Position numbers and translations under genes: made by a program
Part shown: one piece after another, positions 43,380 through 54,031 of the stretch
How positions within the stretch are numbered: position 1 is the first letter of the stretch
How the letters are laid out: every line of letters begins with the position of its first letter
Notes under the pieces: generated by a model
What the model saw: only the letters and a program-made list of their open reading frames with translations
Told to the model about the DNA's origin: nothing
Database searches by the model: none
From: Klebsiella variicola
GTDB taxonomy: Bacteria > Pseudomonadota > Gammaproteobacteria > Enterobacterales > Enterobacteriaceae
Reading direction: 5' to 3'
DNA length: 64,000 nucleotides
NCBI RefSeq assembly: GCF_000828055.2
Contig: NZ_CP010523.2
Span: forward strand, 744,001-808,000

Positions 43380-45356
43380 ATGTCTGACGACATGTCTATG
43401 GTTTCGCCTTCGTCAGCAGGCGAACACGGTGTACTACGTTCCATGCAGGAGGTAGCGATGAGCTCCCAGGAAGCCAGCAAGATGCTGCGTACTTATAATA
43501 TTGCCTGGTGGGGCAATAACTATTATGACGTCAACGAACTGGGCCACATCAGCGTTTGCCCGGATCCGGACGTCCCGGAAGCGCGCGTGGACCTCGCGGA
43601 ATTAGTCAAAGCCCGCGAGGCGCAAGGGCAACGTTTGCCGGCGCTGTTCTGCTTCCCGCAGATCCTGCAGCACCGCTTGCGCTCGATCAACGCCGCCTTC
43701 AAACGCGCGCGTGAATCGTACGGTTATAATGGCGATTACTTCCTTGTCTACCCGATTAAGGTTAACCAGCACCGTCGCGTGATTGAATCGCTGATCCATT
43801 CCGGCGAGCCGCTGGGACTGGAAGCCGGTTCGAAAGCCGAACTGATGGCTGTGCTGGCGCACGCCGGGATGACCCGCAGCGTCATCGTCTGTAACGGCTA
43901 TAAAGACCGCGAATACATCCGTCTGGCCCTGGTGGGCGAGAAGATGGGCCACAAGGTCTATCTGGTCATCGAGAAGATGTCGGAAATCGCCATCGTGCTG
44001 GAAGAGGCCGAGCGCCTGAACGTGGTGCCGCGCCTTGGCGTGCGTGCGCGTCTGGCCTCGCAGGGCTCCGGCAAATGGCAATCCTCCGGCGGAGAGAAGT
44101 CCAAGTTTGGCCTCGCGGCGACCCAGGTACTACAGCTGGTCGAGATCCTGCGTGCCGCAGGGCACCTTGAGAGCCTGCAACTGCTGCACTTCCACCTCGG
44201 TTCGCAGATGGCCAATATTCGCGATATCGCCACCGGCGTGCGTGAATCCGCGCGTTTCTACGTCGAACTGCATAAGCTGGGCGTCAACATTCAGTGCTTT
44301 GACGTCGGCGGCGGTCTGGGCGTGGACTATGAAGGGACCCGCTCGCAGTCTGACTGCTCGGTGAACTACGGTCTGAACGAATACGCCAACAACATCATCT
44401 GGGCGATCGGCGATGCCTGCGAAGAGAACGGCCTGCCGCACCCGACGGTGATCACCGAATCCGGCCGCGCGGTGACCGCGCACCATACCGTGCTGGTTTC
44501 CAACATCATCGGCGTGGAGCGTAACGAATACACTGAGGCGACCCCGCCGGCGGAAGACGCCGCGCGTCCGCTACAGAGCATGTGGGAAACCTGGCTGGAG
44601 ATGCACGAGACCGGCAACCGCCGCTCGCTGCGCGAATGGCTGCACGACAGCCAGATGGACCTGCACGATATCCATATCGGCTACTCCTCTGGCACCTTCA
44701 ACCTGCAGGAGCGCGCCTGGGCCGAGCAGCTGTATCTGAACATGTGTCATGAAGTGCAGAAGCAGCTCGACCCGAGCAACCGCGCGCATCGTCCCATCAT
44801 CGATGAGCTGCAGGAGCGGATGGCGGATAAAATCTACGTCAACTTCTCGCTGTTCCAGTCGATGCCGGATGCCTGGGGGATCGATCAGCTGTTCCCGGTG
44901 ATGCCGCTGGAAGGGCTGAACAAGTCGCCGGAGCGCCGTGCGGTGCTGCTGGACATCACCTGCGACTCCGATGGCGCCATCGATCACTACGTGGACGGCG
45001 ACGGGATCGCCACCACCATGCCGATGCCGGAGTACGACCCGGAGAACCCGCCGATGCTGGGCTTCTTTATGGTCGGCGCCTATCAGGAGATCCTTGGCAA
45101 CATGCATAACCTGTTTGGCGATACCGAGGCGGTGGACGTGTTCGTCTTCCCTGACGGCAGCGTTGAGGTTGAGCTGTCCGACGAGGGCGATACCGTGGCG
45201 GATATGCTGCAGTATGTGCAGCTGGATCCGAACACGCTGCTGACCCAGTTCCGCGATCAGGTGAAAAATACCGGCCTGGACGACGCGCTGCAGCAGCAGT
45301 TCCTCGAAGAGTTTGAGGCGGGACTGTACGGCTATACTTATCTGGAAGACGAGTAA
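43380..45356 (+). CDS. speA: Biosynthetic arginine decarboxylase
   Basis: The 658-residue fold-type III PLP enzyme converts arginine to agmatine. The PLP lysine is in [12 protein letters not shown] near residue 127, with [12 protein letters not shown] for phosphate binding. The substrate-site Cys is in [13 protein letters not shown] near residue 524. The ATG at 43380 with GAGG 6 bases before it matches E. coli SpeA exactly in length. It is followed by speB, which completes the arginine-agmatine-putrescine route. Confidence 0.98.
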   Translation: MSDDMSMVSPSSAGEHGVLRSMQEVAMSSQEASKMLRTYNIAWWGNNYYDVNELGHISVCPDPDVPEARVDLAELVKAREAQGQRLPALFCFPQILQHRLRSINAAFKRARESYGYNGDYFLVYPIKVNQHRRVIESLIHSGEPLGLEAGSKAELMAVLAHAGMTRSVIVCNGYKDREYIRLALVGEKMGHKVYLVIEKMSEIAIVLEEAERLNVVPRLGVRARLASQGSGKWQSSGGEKSKFGLAATQVLQLVEILRAAGHLESLQLLHFHLGSQMANIRDIATGVRESARFYVELHKLGVNIQCFDVGGGLGVDYEGTRSQSDCSVNYGLNEYANNIIWAIGDACEENGLPHPTVITESGRAVTAHHTVLVSNIIGVERNEYTEATPPAEDAARPLQSMWETWLEMHETGNRRSLREWLHDSQMDLHDIHIGYSSGTFNLQERAWAEQLYLNMCHEVQKQLDPSNRAHRPIIDELQERMADKIYVNFSLFQSMPDAWGIDQLFPVMPLEGLNKSPERRAVLLDITCDSDGAIDHYVDGDGIATTMPMPEYDPENPPMLGFFMVGAYQEILGNMHNLFGDTEAVDVFVFPDGSVEVELSDEGDTVADMLQYVQLDPNTLLTQFRDQVKNTGLDDALQQQFLEEFEAGLYGYTYLEDE

Positions 45357-45363
45357 CCATTGA

Positions 45364-45430
45364 TGCCCGGTGGCGTAGCGCTTACCGGGCCTGCGAAGGT
45401 AGGCCGGATAAGGCGAAGCCGTCATCCGGC
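45364..45430. repeat. REP/BIME-type palindromic elements
   Basis: Two palindromic units follow speA: a TGCCCGGTGGCG...TACCGGGC unit and then GCCGGATAAGGCGAAGCCG with TCATCCGGC, the classical enterobacterial REP sequence. They can stabilise the speA transcript end. Confidence 0.75.
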
Positions 45431-45501
45431 GGAATGCGATACTTACTTGAACCCGTATGCATTACCGGCGATAATTCACGCCAATAAGCGATTTATCTAT
45501 C

Positions 45502-45546
45502 AAACCCTTCCTCGTCGGGCCTAACGACGCGGAGGGGTTTTTTTAT
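45502..45546 (+). terminator. Terminator between speA and speB
   Basis: AAACCC-TTCC-TCGTCG pairs with CGACG-CGG-AGGGGTTT as an interrupted stem ending in a TTTTTTT run, 45 bp before speB. speB therefore probably also has its own promoter. Confidence 0.65.
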
Positions 45547-45589
45547 ACTTATTTTTTACGTTCCACGACTGCGAAAAGAGGTCATATCC

Positions 45590-46510
45590 ATGAGCACTTT
45601 AGGTCATCAATACGATAACTCCCTGGTATCCAATGCCTTTGGCTTTCTGCGTTTGCCAATGAACTTCATGCCGTATGAAAGCGATGCGGACTGGGTCATC
45701 ACCGGCGTGCCGTTCGATATGGCGACCTCCGGGCGCGCGGGTGGCCGTCATGGCCCGGCGGCTATCCGTCAGGTTTCCACTAACCTCGCCTGGGAGCACA
45801 ACCGTTTCCCGTGGAACTTTGACATGCGCGAACGCCTGAACGTGGTGGACTGCGGCGATCTGGTGTACGCCTTCGGCGACGCGCGCGAAATGAGCGAGAA
45901 GCTGCAGGCTCACGCCGAGAAGCTGCTGGCGGCGGGCAAGCGCATGCTCTCCTTCGGCGGTGACCACTTTGTTACCCTGCCGCTGCTGCGCGCCCATGCT
46001 AAGCACTTCGGTAAAATGGCGCTGGTGCACTTCGATGCCCACACCGACACTTACGCCAACGGCTGCGAGTTCGACCACGGCACCATGTTCTACACCGCGC
46101 CGAACGAAGGGCTTATCGATCCGAACCACTCCGTGCAGATTGGTATCCGTACCGAGTTCGACAAAGATAATGGCTTTACGGTGCTGGACGCCGGCCAGGT
46201 TAACGACCGCAGCGTTGATGACGTCATTGCCCAGGTGAAGCAGATCGTCGGCGACATGCCGGTGTACCTGACCTTTGATATCGACTGTCTGGATCCGGCG
46301 TTTGCGCCAGGCACCGGGACCCCGGTTATCGGCGGATTGACCTCAGACCGGGCGATCAAACTGGTGCGTGGCCTGAAGGATCTGAACATCGTGGGGATGG
46401 ACGTAGTGGAAGTCGCTCCGGCCTACGATCAGTCCGAAATTACCGCTCTGGCGGCGGCGACTCTCGCTCTGGAAATGCTCTACATCCAGGCGGCGAAGAA
46501 GGGCGAATAA
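45590..46510 (+). CDS. speB: Agmatinase
   Basis: The 306-residue binuclear Mn enzyme of the ureohydrolase family splits agmatine to putrescine and urea. Metal ligands are visible as H126 in [10 protein letters not shown]149/H151/D153 in HFDAHTDTY, and two Asp in [18 protein letters not shown]. Length and positions equal those of E. coli SpeB. It is downstream of speA. Confidence 0.98.
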   Translation: MSTLGHQYDNSLVSNAFGFLRLPMNFMPYESDADWVITGVPFDMATSGRAGGRHGPAAIRQVSTNLAWEHNRFPWNFDMRERLNVVDCGDLVYAFGDAREMSEKLQAHAEKLLAAGKRMLSFGGDHFVTLPLLRAHAKHFGKMALVHFDAHTDTYANGCEFDHGTMFYTAPNEGLIDPNHSVQIGIRTEFDKDNGFTVLDAGQVNDRSVDDVIAQVKQIVGDMPVYLTFDIDCLDPAFAPGTGTPVIGGLTSDRAIKLVRGLKDLNIVGMDVVEVAPAYDQSEITALAAATLALEMLYIQAAKKGE

Positions 46511-46524
46511 GCCGGGTAACCCCG

Positions 46525-46549
46525 ACCCTCTCCCTTCCCGGGAGAGGGT
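46525..46549. repeat. CCCTCTCCC palindromic element
   Basis: ACCCTCTCCC and GGGAGAGGGT form a perfect 10-bp stem downstream of speB. The same motif recurs at 51354-51375 after tktA, so it is a dispersed intergenic repeat that may act as a transcript end. Confidence 0.55.
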
Positions 46550-46641
46550 TGCGCGCGGCACAGAGGGGTTATCAAGGCGCCGGGCGAGTGCTCCTGTGCG
46601 CCGGGAGAGGGCCGGCGCGCAGGAGAGGGGTCATTATCGCG

Positions 46642-47919
46642 TCAAAACACGTTAAACGGATATTCGACGTAGAACCGGACTTCATTCCCGCTGACGTTAT
46701 AGTCGCTGGCGTTGCTGGACACGCGCAGCACCGAATAGCGTAGTCTGAATTTCAAATCTTTCGCCACGCCGTTTTGTACCTGGTATTGAACCTGGTTGAA
46801 CCATTCGTGTTCTTTGCCGTTGCTGGTCTCTGAAGTTTTAATGTTATCACCGCGCACATAGGCGGTGGTCCAGGTCAGCCCCGGTAATCCCAGCCCGGCA
46901 AAATCCAGTCCGTACGATGCCTGCCAGGAGCGTTCATCTTCACCGTTAAAATCAGACCAGTAGGAGTTGGCCAGCCAGATGGTATTCCCGCCATCGCCGA
47001 CGCCGCCCTGGTTCTGGTAGCCGCCGTAGTGGTAACCGGTGCTGCCGCTGCTTTGCTGATAAGCGACTTTAAAGGTATGAATATCCCAGATGTAGCTGGC
47101 GGCCAGGCTCCAGATGCTATTGCTGCGACCGGTGTCATTGGCATCGGCATATTCTTGATCCAGGCGTGAGTTATAGCCGTTGAAATCGAGAACCAGCTGT
47201 TGGTTGGCGGCGAACGGCTGCTTATAGTTCAGGCCAAGATACTGTTTGTTCAGCACATCTTCGACGTGTGACGCGTACAGCGCGCCGCTGAGCTGGTCGT
47301 TGAACCGGTAGCTGGCGCCGCCGAAGGTCAGGCTTTTCAGGCCACTGTTATGGCTGTCGTCGCTTTTGCGCTGCTGGTCGGTGAGATAACCGGCGTTAAT
47401 TTCCAGGCCGTCGATTTCGCGCGAGGTGAGCATGGTGCCGGTATAGCTCTCGTACAGCAGGCGTGAATCGTCAGCGTAGACGATGGGCAGCATCGGCCGC
47501 TGGCTGCCGTAGCTGAGCACGGTATTCGAAAAGCGCATTTTGCCGGTAGCGCCGAATTTGGCGAGGTCGGATTTCGCGCGGCCGTCGTCATCCTGGGCGA
47601 AAAAGTCGATCCCGCCCGCGCCGCTGCGCCCGCGACCGCCGTCAAGGCGCACCGCATACTGGGCGATACCGTCCACGCCAAAGCCGACCGGTCCCTGGGT
47701 AAAGCCCGATTCGAAGGTGGCGATAATCCCCTGGCCCCATTCGGCTTTATCCGGCAACCCATCGCGATAATCACGTTTGATATAAGCGTTACGCAAAAAG
47801 AGATCCAGATGGCTGTCGTCAATAAAGCCCTGACTGGCGGATTGTTGGCTGGCGAAAGTCGGCGTGGCGGCAATAATGCCAAGTGCGATTAACGATAATT
47901 CTTTTTTCACTGAAGGCAC
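46642..47919 (-). CDS. OprD-family outer-membrane porin
   Basis: The 425-residue protein has a signal peptide (about 23 residues, ending TPTFA). A beta-strand-rich barrel follows, with alternating aromatic/polar segments and a terminal aromatic residue (YPFNVF), as expected of an outer-membrane barrel. The opening GFIDDSHLDLFLRNAYIKRDYRD is typical of the OprD family, which takes up basic amino acids, small carboxylates or other small solutes. E. coli K-12 has no gene here between speB and loiP, so it is a lineage-specific insertion. The substrate cannot be inferred. Confidence 0.87.
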   Translation of the reverse strand: MPSVKKELSLIALGIIAATPTFASQQSASQGFIDDSHLDLFLRNAYIKRDYRDGLPDKAEWGQGIIATFESGFTQGPVGFGVDGIAQYAVRLDGGRGRSGAGGIDFFAQDDDGRAKSDLAKFGATGKMRFSNTVLSYGSQRPMLPIVYADDSRLLYESYTGTMLTSREIDGLEINAGYLTDQQRKSDDSHNSGLKSLTFGGASYRFNDQLSGALYASHVEDVLNKQYLGLNYKQPFAANQQLVLDFNGYNSRLDQEYADANDTGRSNSIWSLAASYIWDIHTFKVAYQQSSGSTGYHYGGYQNQGGVGDGGNTIWLANSYWSDFNGEDERSWQASYGLDFAGLGLPGLTWTTAYVRGDNIKTSETSNGKEHEWFNQVQYQVQNGVAKDLKFRLRYSVLRVSSNASDYNVSGNEVRFYVEYPFNVF

Positions 47920-48259
47920 TTCTCTGTCTGTCTATATATTCAAGGGAATCACTGCAGTCGCGATATTCTCCTGAAATAATGTCGAAAGCAATCATTGTGT
48001 GAGCAATGGTATCGCCAGGAAACAAGCTGTGTGGCGCACGCCGGCTGCGTTTGGCGAAGAGGGGTGGACTATTTATTATCTCGAGGAACGCGGTTCTGAA
48101 AGGCGGATTGTGCACGCTGTTTTTTATTTGCCAAATAATATCTTGCTGAGTGACAGCGCTTAAAATAATTGGCTGTGACGAGGTGCAGCAATAATTAACG
48201 GTTTGTGCGCTTAAGTTATCAATTCATGCGGCTAAATATTTTTACAAGGATATAAAAAA
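47920..48259. other. Non-coding interval upstream of the porin gene
   Basis: About 340 bp, AT-rich towards the right, without a convincing gene. It should hold the porin promoter. No clear operator was identified. Confidence 0.5.
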
Positions 48260-48279
48260 GGGAGGCGATAATGCCTCCC
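48260..48279 (-). terminator. loiP terminator
   Basis: GGGAGGC and GCCTCCC form a 7-bp stem around GATAAT, followed on the minus strand by TTTTTTA. Confidence 0.75.
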
Positions 48280-48287
48280 GCTGTCGA

Positions 48288-49046
48288 TTATTTAATCCCG
48301 TCGGCCTTCATGCGATCGCGAATATGCTGGGCGCGCGCTTCGGAGGCCGGGTGATCGTCAAACATCGAGCTCTGACGACCGGCTTCCAGCTTGGCCAGTT
48401 TTTCGAAGCTGGTGGCCAGTCCCGACGGATTGATGCCGCGCTTACGCAACAGGTCGTAAGAGTAATCATCGGCTTCCGATTCCTGGCGCTGGGAGAACTG
48501 CGAGTTCACCAGTTTTTCGCCTAAATCGCCCAGCTGCGACTGCGACAGGCTGCCGACGATGCCGCCGGCGGAGGCCGCCGCCGCACGCACGGCGTTGGTC
48601 CCCAGCGCGACCTGCATGCCTTTCTTCACGTGGCCCAGCGCAACGTGACCCATTTCGTGGCCGATAACCGCTTCAACTTCATTATCGTTCATCAGGTCCA
48701 TCAGCCCGCTGTAAACGCGGATGCAGCCGTTCGCCATCGCGAAGGCGTTCACATCCTTGGTCTCATAGACCTTGTAGTTCACTGGCTGGCCATTGATGTT
48801 ATCGCCCAGCGCGGTCGCGATTTTGCTCAAACGCTGGCTGTATTCACTGCTGGCCGGGGCGATTTTCGCTTTGGCGTCCATCTCTTTACAGGCCTGGTCG
48901 CTTAAGGTTTTCACCTGCGCGTCGCTGAGGGAGTACGCCTGGAAGGCTTCGGCGCCTGAGCTGAGCAGACCATTGGAGTCCATGTTCTGACATCCGGTGA
49001 GGGTTGCTGCGATCCCAAGAGCAAGTACGGTTGAGCGAATTTTCAT
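48288..49046 (-). CDS. loiP: M48 metalloprotease LoiP
   Basis: The 252-residue outer-membrane lipoprotein has the signal and lipobox MKIRSTVLALGIAATLTGC. Zinc is bound by the HEMGH motif (VIGHEMGHVALGH), and a downstream Glu lies in QESEADDYSYD. It is related to HtpX and BepA and was formerly named YggG; it is induced by low osmolarity in E. coli. The start at 49046 is chosen over one 5 codons upstream because it gives the lipobox at the right distance. Confidence 0.94.
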   Translation of the reverse strand: MKIRSTVLALGIAATLTGCQNMDSNGLLSSGAEAFQAYSLSDAQVKTLSDQACKEMDAKAKIAPASSEYSQRLSKIATALGDNINGQPVNYKVYETKDVNAFAMANGCIRVYSGLMDLMNDNEVEAVIGHEMGHVALGHVKKGMQVALGTNAVRAAAASAGGIVGSLSQSQLGDLGEKLVNSQFSQRQESEADDYSYDLLRKRGINPSGLATSFEKLAKLEAGRQSSMFDDHPASEARAQHIRDRMKADGIK

Positions 49047-49326
49047 TTTTTTATCTTCCACAATCTTATGGTTGTTTATCCGACAATACGGCGACGGCAG
49101 GGAACCGTATTCTGCGTAAATTATAAAGAGTATCGCAGGATGCGGGCGAGCGGATTCCGGGGTAGCACAACCTGTTCCAGAGATTTCTTAAAGGGCAAAA
49201 GGATGCTCCATGTACATGACTTGTCGCTTGGGTTACATTGTTCACACTTTTTTCCGGCGTAGCCCAAAACGCGCTCTCGTCAAGTCGTTAAGGGCATGGC
49301 CTTCAACAGTCCGAACTGGAGTCAAA

Positions 49327-51318
49327 ATGTCCTCACGTAAAGAGCTTGCTAACGCTATTCGTGCGCTGAGCATGGACGCTGTACAGAAAGCCAAATCCGG
49401 CCACCCGGGGGCCCCGATGGGTATGGCTGACATTGCCGAAGTGCTGTGGCGTGATTTCCTGAACCATAACCCGAACAATCCGGCCTGGGCTGACCGTGAC
49501 CGTTTTGTGTTGTCAAATGGCCATGGTTCGATGCTGATTTACAGCCTGCTGCACCTCACTGGCTACGATCTGCCGATTGAAGAGCTGAAAAACTTCCGCC
49601 AGCTGCACTCCAAAACCCCGGGTCACCCGGAAGTCGGCTACACCGCGGGCGTGGAAACCACCACCGGTCCGCTGGGCCAGGGTATCGCTAACGCGGTCGG
49701 GATGGCTATTGCCGAGAAAACTCTGGCGGCGCAGTTCAACCGTCCGGGCCACGATATCGTCGACCACTACACCTACGCCTTCATGGGCGACGGCTGCATG
49801 ATGGAAGGCATTTCTCACGAAGTGTGCTCCCTGGCCGGGACCCTGAAGCTGGGCAAACTGGTGGCCTTCTATGATGACAACGGCATCTCCATCGACGGCC
49901 ACGTTGAAGGCTGGTTCACCGACGATACCGCGAAACGCTTTGAAGCCTACGGCTGGCACGTGGTGCGCGGCGTGGACGGTCACGACGCTGACGCCATCAA
50001 ACGCGCAGTAGAAGAAGCGCGTGCGGTCACCGACAAACCGTCCCTGCTGATGTGCAAAACCATCATTGGTTTTGGTTCGCCGAACAAAGCCGGTACCCAC
50101 GACTCCCACGGCGCACCGCTGGGCGACGCAGAAATCGCGCTGACCCGCGAAGCGCTGGGCTGGAAACACGCGCCGTTTGACATCCCGTCTGACATCTATG
50201 CGCAGTGGGATGCCAAAGAAGCCGGCCAGGCGAAAGAAGCGGCGTGGAATGAGAAGTTTGCTGCCTACGCGAAAGCCTTCCCGCAGGAAGCGGCCGAATT
50301 CACCCGTCGTATGAAAGGTGAGATGCCGTCTGACTTCGACGCCAAAGCTAACGAGTTCATCGCGAAGCTGCAGGCTAACCCGGCGAAAATCGCCAGCCGT
50401 AAAGCGTCGCAGAATGCTATCGAAGCCTTCGGCCCGCTGCTGCCGGAATTCCTCGGCGGCTCCGCTGACCTGGCGCCGTCCAACCTGACCCTGTGGTCTG
50501 GTTCTAAGCCGATCAACGAAGACACCGCGGGTAACTACATTCATTACGGCGTGCGTGAATTCGGTATGACCGCTATCGCCAACGGTATCGCGCTGCACGG
50601 CGGTTTCCTGCCGTACACCTCCACCTTCCTGATGTTCGTGGAATACGCGCGTAATGCGGTACGTATGGCCGCGCTGATGAAACAGCGTCAGGTGATGGTC
50701 TACACCCACGACTCCATCGGTCTGGGTGAAGACGGCCCGACTCACCAGCCGGTAGAGCAGGTGGCTTCCCTGCGCGTGACGCCGAACATGTCCACCTGGC
50801 GTCCGTGTGACCAGGTTGAATCCGCGATTGCGTGGAAATATGGCGTAGAGCGTCAGGACGGCCCGACCGCGCTGATCCTCTCCCGTCAGAACCTGGCGCA
50901 GCAGGAGCGTACCGCAGAGCAGCTGGCAAACGTCGCTCGCGGCGGTTACGTGCTGAAAGATTGTGCCGGCCAGCCGGAGCTGATCTTCATCGCCACCGGT
51001 TCCGAAGTGGAGCTGGCAGTGGCCGCGTGGGACAAACTGACTGCCGAAGGCGTGAAGGCGCGCGTGGTCTCCATGCCGTCCACCGACGCGTTCGACAAGC
51101 AGGATGCCGCTTATCGTGAATCCGTACTGCCGAAAGCCGTTTCTGCCCGCGTCGCGGTAGAAGCCGGTATCGCTGACTACTGGTTCAAATACGTTGGCCT
51201 GAACGGCGCTATCGTTGGCATGACCACCTTCGGTGAGTCTGCGCCGGCTGAGCAGCTGTTCGAAGAGTTCGGCTTCACCGTCGACAACGTGGTCGCTAAA
51301 GCGAAAGCGCTGCTGTAA
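49327..51318 (+). CDS. tktA: Transketolase A
   Basis: The 663-residue thiamine-diphosphate enzyme of the non-oxidative pentose phosphate pathway transfers two-carbon units between sugar phosphates. It has the N-terminal [18 protein letters not shown] and the ThDP/Mg motif MGDGCMMEG. The second-half transketolase signature [12 protein letters not shown] is also present. The ATG at 49327 gives the E. coli length; the frame is open upstream. Together with rpiA at 59 kb it links to glycolysis through epd-pgk-fbaA. Confidence 0.98.
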   Translation: MSSRKELANAIRALSMDAVQKAKSGHPGAPMGMADIAEVLWRDFLNHNPNNPAWADRDRFVLSNGHGSMLIYSLLHLTGYDLPIEELKNFRQLHSKTPGHPEVGYTAGVETTTGPLGQGIANAVGMAIAEKTLAAQFNRPGHDIVDHYTYAFMGDGCMMEGISHEVCSLAGTLKLGKLVAFYDDNGISIDGHVEGWFTDDTAKRFEAYGWHVVRGVDGHDADAIKRAVEEARAVTDKPSLLMCKTIIGFGSPNKAGTHDSHGAPLGDAEIALTREALGWKHAPFDIPSDIYAQWDAKEAGQAKEAAWNEKFAAYAKAFPQEAAEFTRRMKGEMPSDFDAKANEFIAKLQANPAKIASRKASQNAIEAFGPLLPEFLGGSADLAPSNLTLWSGSKPINEDTAGNYIHYGVREFGMTAIANGIALHGGFLPYTSTFLMFVEYARNAVRMAALMKQRQVMVYTHDSIGLGEDGPTHQPVEQVASLRVTPNMSTWRPCDQVESAIAWKYGVERQDGPTALILSRQNLAQQERTAEQLANVARGGYVLKDCAGQPELIFIATGSEVELAVAAWDKLTAEGVKARVVSMPSTDAFDKQDAAYRESVLPKAVSARVAVEAGIADYWFKYVGLNGAIVGMTTFGESAPAEQLFEEFGFTVDNVVAKAKALL

Positions 51319-51353
51319 TGGCTGGTACGGTGCGGGCTGATGCCCTCACCCCA

Positions 51354-51375
51354 ACCCTCTCCTGTGGGAGAGGGT
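51354..51375. repeat. CCCTCTCC palindromic element, second copy
   Basis: ACCCTCTCC and GGAGAGGGT form a 9-bp stem, preceded by the GCCCTCACCCCA context that often accompanies such elements. It resembles the element at 46525. Confidence 0.55.
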
Positions 51376-51388
51376 GCAAACACCAAAA

Positions 51389-51410
51389 ACGGTAACCCCT
51401 GGGTTACCGT
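51389..51410 (+). terminator. tktA terminator
   Basis: ACGGTAACC and GGTTACCGT form a perfect 9-bp stem, flanked by AAAA and TTTT, so it can act on both strands. Confidence 0.8.
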
Positions 51411-51492
51411 TTTGCTGTTACCTCGCCACCCGGCTTTTTGTATGCACTATTCTTCGAACATGTAACCACCCTGTGAATTATTCCAAAAGAAA

Positions 51493-51508
51493 TGTGACAC
51501 AAGTCATA
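51493..51508 (+). promoter_or_regulatory. CRP site upstream of epd
   Basis: TGTGACACAAGTCATA fits TGTGA-N6-TCACA with one mismatch, in the 384-bp tktA-epd gap. CRP control of the epd-pgk operon is known in E. coli. Confidence 0.6.
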
Positions 51509-51565
51509 TAGCTGGTTTATTGCGCTGGACAAACATTCCTTTTATTCCTTGTTTCGCTTATTCTA

Positions 51566-51579
51566 GCTGAAGCGTTTCA
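51566..51579 (+). promoter_or_regulatory. Cra (FruR) operator upstream of epd
   Basis: GCTGAAGCGTTTCA fits the Cra consensus (RSTGAAWCSNTHHW) at 13 of 14 positions. Cra control of the glycolytic epd-pgk-fbaA operon is established in E. coli. Confidence 0.65.
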
Positions 51580-51702
51580 GTCGTTTAAATGTTCGACAAT
51601 TAATCAATCAGTCGCAGTTTGCAGCTGGTAAGGTTCCCCTCAGAGCGTTGCTGGATTACTCTGTCAGCCACCTCAAAAAAGGGTCAGCCTTGCAGGAGAT
51701 CT

Positions 51703-52731
51703 ATGACCATTCGCATCGCGATTAATGGCTTCGGTCGTATTGGACGCAACGTGGTTCGTGCGCTATATGAGTCCGGGCGTCGTGCGGAAATCACCGTGGT
51801 GGCAATCAATGAGCTGGCGGATGCGGCAGGGATCGCGCATTTGTTGAAATATGATACCAGCCATGGCCGCTTCGCCTGGGATGTCCGTCAGGAGCGCGAA
51901 CAGCTGTTTGTTGGCGATGATGCCATCCGCCTGCTACACGAGCCGACCATTGCGGCGCTGCCGTGGCGCGAGCTGGCGGTAGACGTGGTGCTCGACTGCA
52001 CCGGCGTATACGGGAGTCGTGAACACGGCGAAGCCCATCTGCAGGCTGGCGCGAAGAAAGTGCTCTTCTCCCATCCTGGCGGCAACGATCTCGACGCGAC
52101 GGTGGTCTATGGCGTCAATCAGGATGAGCTCCGCGCCGAGCACCGCATTGTCTCCAACGCCTCCTGCACCACCAACTGCATTATTCCGATCATTAAACTG
52201 TTAGATGATGCCTATGGCATTGAGTCCGGCACCGTCACCACCATTCATTCGGCGATGCATGACCAGCAGGTGATTGACGCCTACCATCCGGATCTGCGGC
52301 GTACCCGCGCGGCCAGCCAGTCGATCATTCCGGTGGATACCAAACTGGCGGCAGGGATCACCCGTATTTTCCCGCAGTTTAATGACCGTTTTGAAGCGAT
52401 TGCCGTGCGGGTGCCGACGATAAACGTGACGGCAATTGACCTGAGCGTGACGGTGAAAAAACCGGTAAAAGCATGTGAAGTCAACCAGTTGCTGCAAAAA
52501 GCAGCACAAGGTGCATTTCATGGTATAGTTGACTATACGGAATTACCGTTGGTCTCGACAGATTTTAACCACGATCCGCACAGTGCTATTGTTGATGGCA
52601 CGCAAACCCGGGTCAGTGGCGCGCATCTGATCAAAACGCTGGTCTGGTGCGATAACGAATGGGGCTTTGCTAACCGAATGCTCGACACGACGTTAGCGAT
52701 GGCGGCTATTGGTTTCAGGTTCGACGCATAA
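51703..52731 (+). CDS. epd: D-erythrose-4-phosphate dehydrogenase
   Basis: The 342-residue GAPDH-family enzyme oxidises erythrose 4-phosphate to 4-phosphoerythronate for pyridoxal phosphate synthesis. It has the NAD-binding [13 protein letters not shown] and the catalytic C155 in SNASCTTNC. The ATG at 51703 has GGAG 6 bases before it. It is the first gene of the epd-pgk-fbaA operon, 39 bp before pgk. It ends a few residues beyond the E. coli protein. Confidence 0.96.
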   Translation: MTIRIAINGFGRIGRNVVRALYESGRRAEITVVAINELADAAGIAHLLKYDTSHGRFAWDVRQEREQLFVGDDAIRLLHEPTIAALPWRELAVDVVLDCTGVYGSREHGEAHLQAGAKKVLFSHPGGNDLDATVVYGVNQDELRAEHRIVSNASCTTNCIIPIIKLLDDAYGIESGTVTTIHSAMHDQQVIDAYHPDLRRTRAASQSIIPVDTKLAAGITRIFPQFNDRFEAIAVRVPTINVTAIDLSVTVKKPVKACEVNQLLQKAAQGAFHGIVDYTELPLVSTDFNHDPHSAIVDGTQTRVSGAHLIKTLVWCDNEWGFANRMLDTTLAMAAIGFRFDA

Positions 52732-52770
52732 ACGTCGACAAAACTTTATGAATCAACGAGAGGATTCACC

Positions 52771-53934
52771 ATGTCTGTAATTAAGATGACCGATCTGGAT
52801 CTGGCTGGTAAACGCGTTTTTATCCGTGCGGATCTGAACGTACCAGTTAAAGACGGGAAAGTAACCAGCGACGCACGTATCCGTGCATCTCTGCCGACCA
52901 TTGAACTGGCGCTGAAGCAGGGCGCGAAAGTCATGGTTACTTCTCACCTGGGTCGTCCGACCGAAGGCGAGTACAACGAAGAATTCTCTCTGCTGCCGGT
53001 TGTTAATTACCTGAAAGACAAACTGTCCAACCCGGTACGTCTGGTTAAAGACTACCTGGATGGCGTGGAAGTGGCTGCCGGTGAGCTGGTGGTTCTGGAA
53101 AACGTTCGCTTCAACAAAGGCGAGAAAAAAGACGACGAAGCGCTGTCCAAAAAATACGCCGCGCTGTGCGACGTGTTCGTGATGGATGCTTTCGGTACTG
53201 CGCACCGCGCGCAGGCTTCCACCCACGGCATCGGCAAATTTGCTGACGTGGCGTGCGCAGGCCCGCTGCTGGCCGCTGAACTGGACGCGCTGGGTAAAGC
53301 GCTGAAAGAGCCGGCTCGTCCGATGGTCGCTATCGTGGGTGGTTCTAAAGTGTCCACCAAACTGACCGTGCTGGATTCCCTGTCTAAAATCGCTGACCAG
53401 CTGATCGTCGGCGGCGGTATCGCCAACACCTTCGTTGCTGCCCAGGGCCACAACGTTGGTAAATCCCTGTACGAAGCAGACCTGGTTGATGAAGCTAAGC
53501 GCCTGCTGAGCACCTGTGATATCCCGGTTCCGACGGACGTTCGCGTGGCGACCGAGTTCTCCGAAACCGCAACGGCAACCCTGAAATCTGTTAACGACAT
53601 CAAAGATGACGAGCAGATTCTGGACCTTGGCGACGTTTCCGCACAGAAACTGGCCGACATCCTGAAAAACGCCAAAACCATCCTGTGGAACGGCCCGGTT
53701 GGCGTATTCGAATTCCCGAACTTCCGTAAAGGGACTGAAATCGTGGCTAACGCTATCGCGGACAGCGAAGGTTTCTCCATCGCCGGCGGCGGTGACACCC
53801 TGGCAGCGATCGACCTGTTCGGCATCGCTGACAAAATCTCCTACATCTCCACTGGCGGCGGCGCATTCCTTGAATTCGTCGAAGGCAAAGTCCTGCCGGC
53901 AGTAGCGATGCTCGAAGAGCGCGCTAAGCAGTAA
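52771..53934 (+). CDS. pgk: Phosphoglycerate kinase
   Basis: The 387-residue glycolytic enzyme moves phosphate from 1,3-bisphosphoglycerate to ADP. The N-terminal [15 protein letters not shown], the substrate-site [10 protein letters not shown] and the C-terminal nucleotide site with [12 protein letters not shown] are intact. Codon use is strongly biased, as expected for a highly expressed gene. It is in the operon between epd and fbaA. Confidence 0.98.
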   Translation: MSVIKMTDLDLAGKRVFIRADLNVPVKDGKVTSDARIRASLPTIELALKQGAKVMVTSHLGRPTEGEYNEEFSLLPVVNYLKDKLSNPVRLVKDYLDGVEVAAGELVVLENVRFNKGEKKDDEALSKKYAALCDVFVMDAFGTAHRAQASTHGIGKFADVACAGPLLAAELDALGKALKEPARPMVAIVGGSKVSTKLTVLDSLSKIADQLIVGGGIANTFVAAQGHNVGKSLYEADLVDEAKRLLSTCDIPVPTDVRVATEFSETATATLKSVNDIKDDEQILDLGDVSAQKLADILKNAKTILWNGPVGVFEFPNFRKGTEIVANAIADSEGFSIAGGGDTLAAIDLFGIADKISYISTGGGAFLEFVEGKVLPAVAMLEERAKQ

Positions 53935-53941
53935 TTCAGTT

Positions 53942-53966
53942 CAGGCGGGGAAACCCGCCTGTTTTT
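53942..53966 (+). terminator. Hairpin between pgk and fbaA
   Basis: CAGGCGGG and CCCGCCTG pair around a GAAA tetraloop, followed by TTTTT. Partial termination here would separate fbaA expression from epd-pgk. Confidence 0.75.
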
Positions 53967-54031
53967 CAGCGCGCTTAAGGGCTCGCGAACCTTCTTCAAC
54001 GGTCGAAGATACAGATACAGGACTAAGTAAC

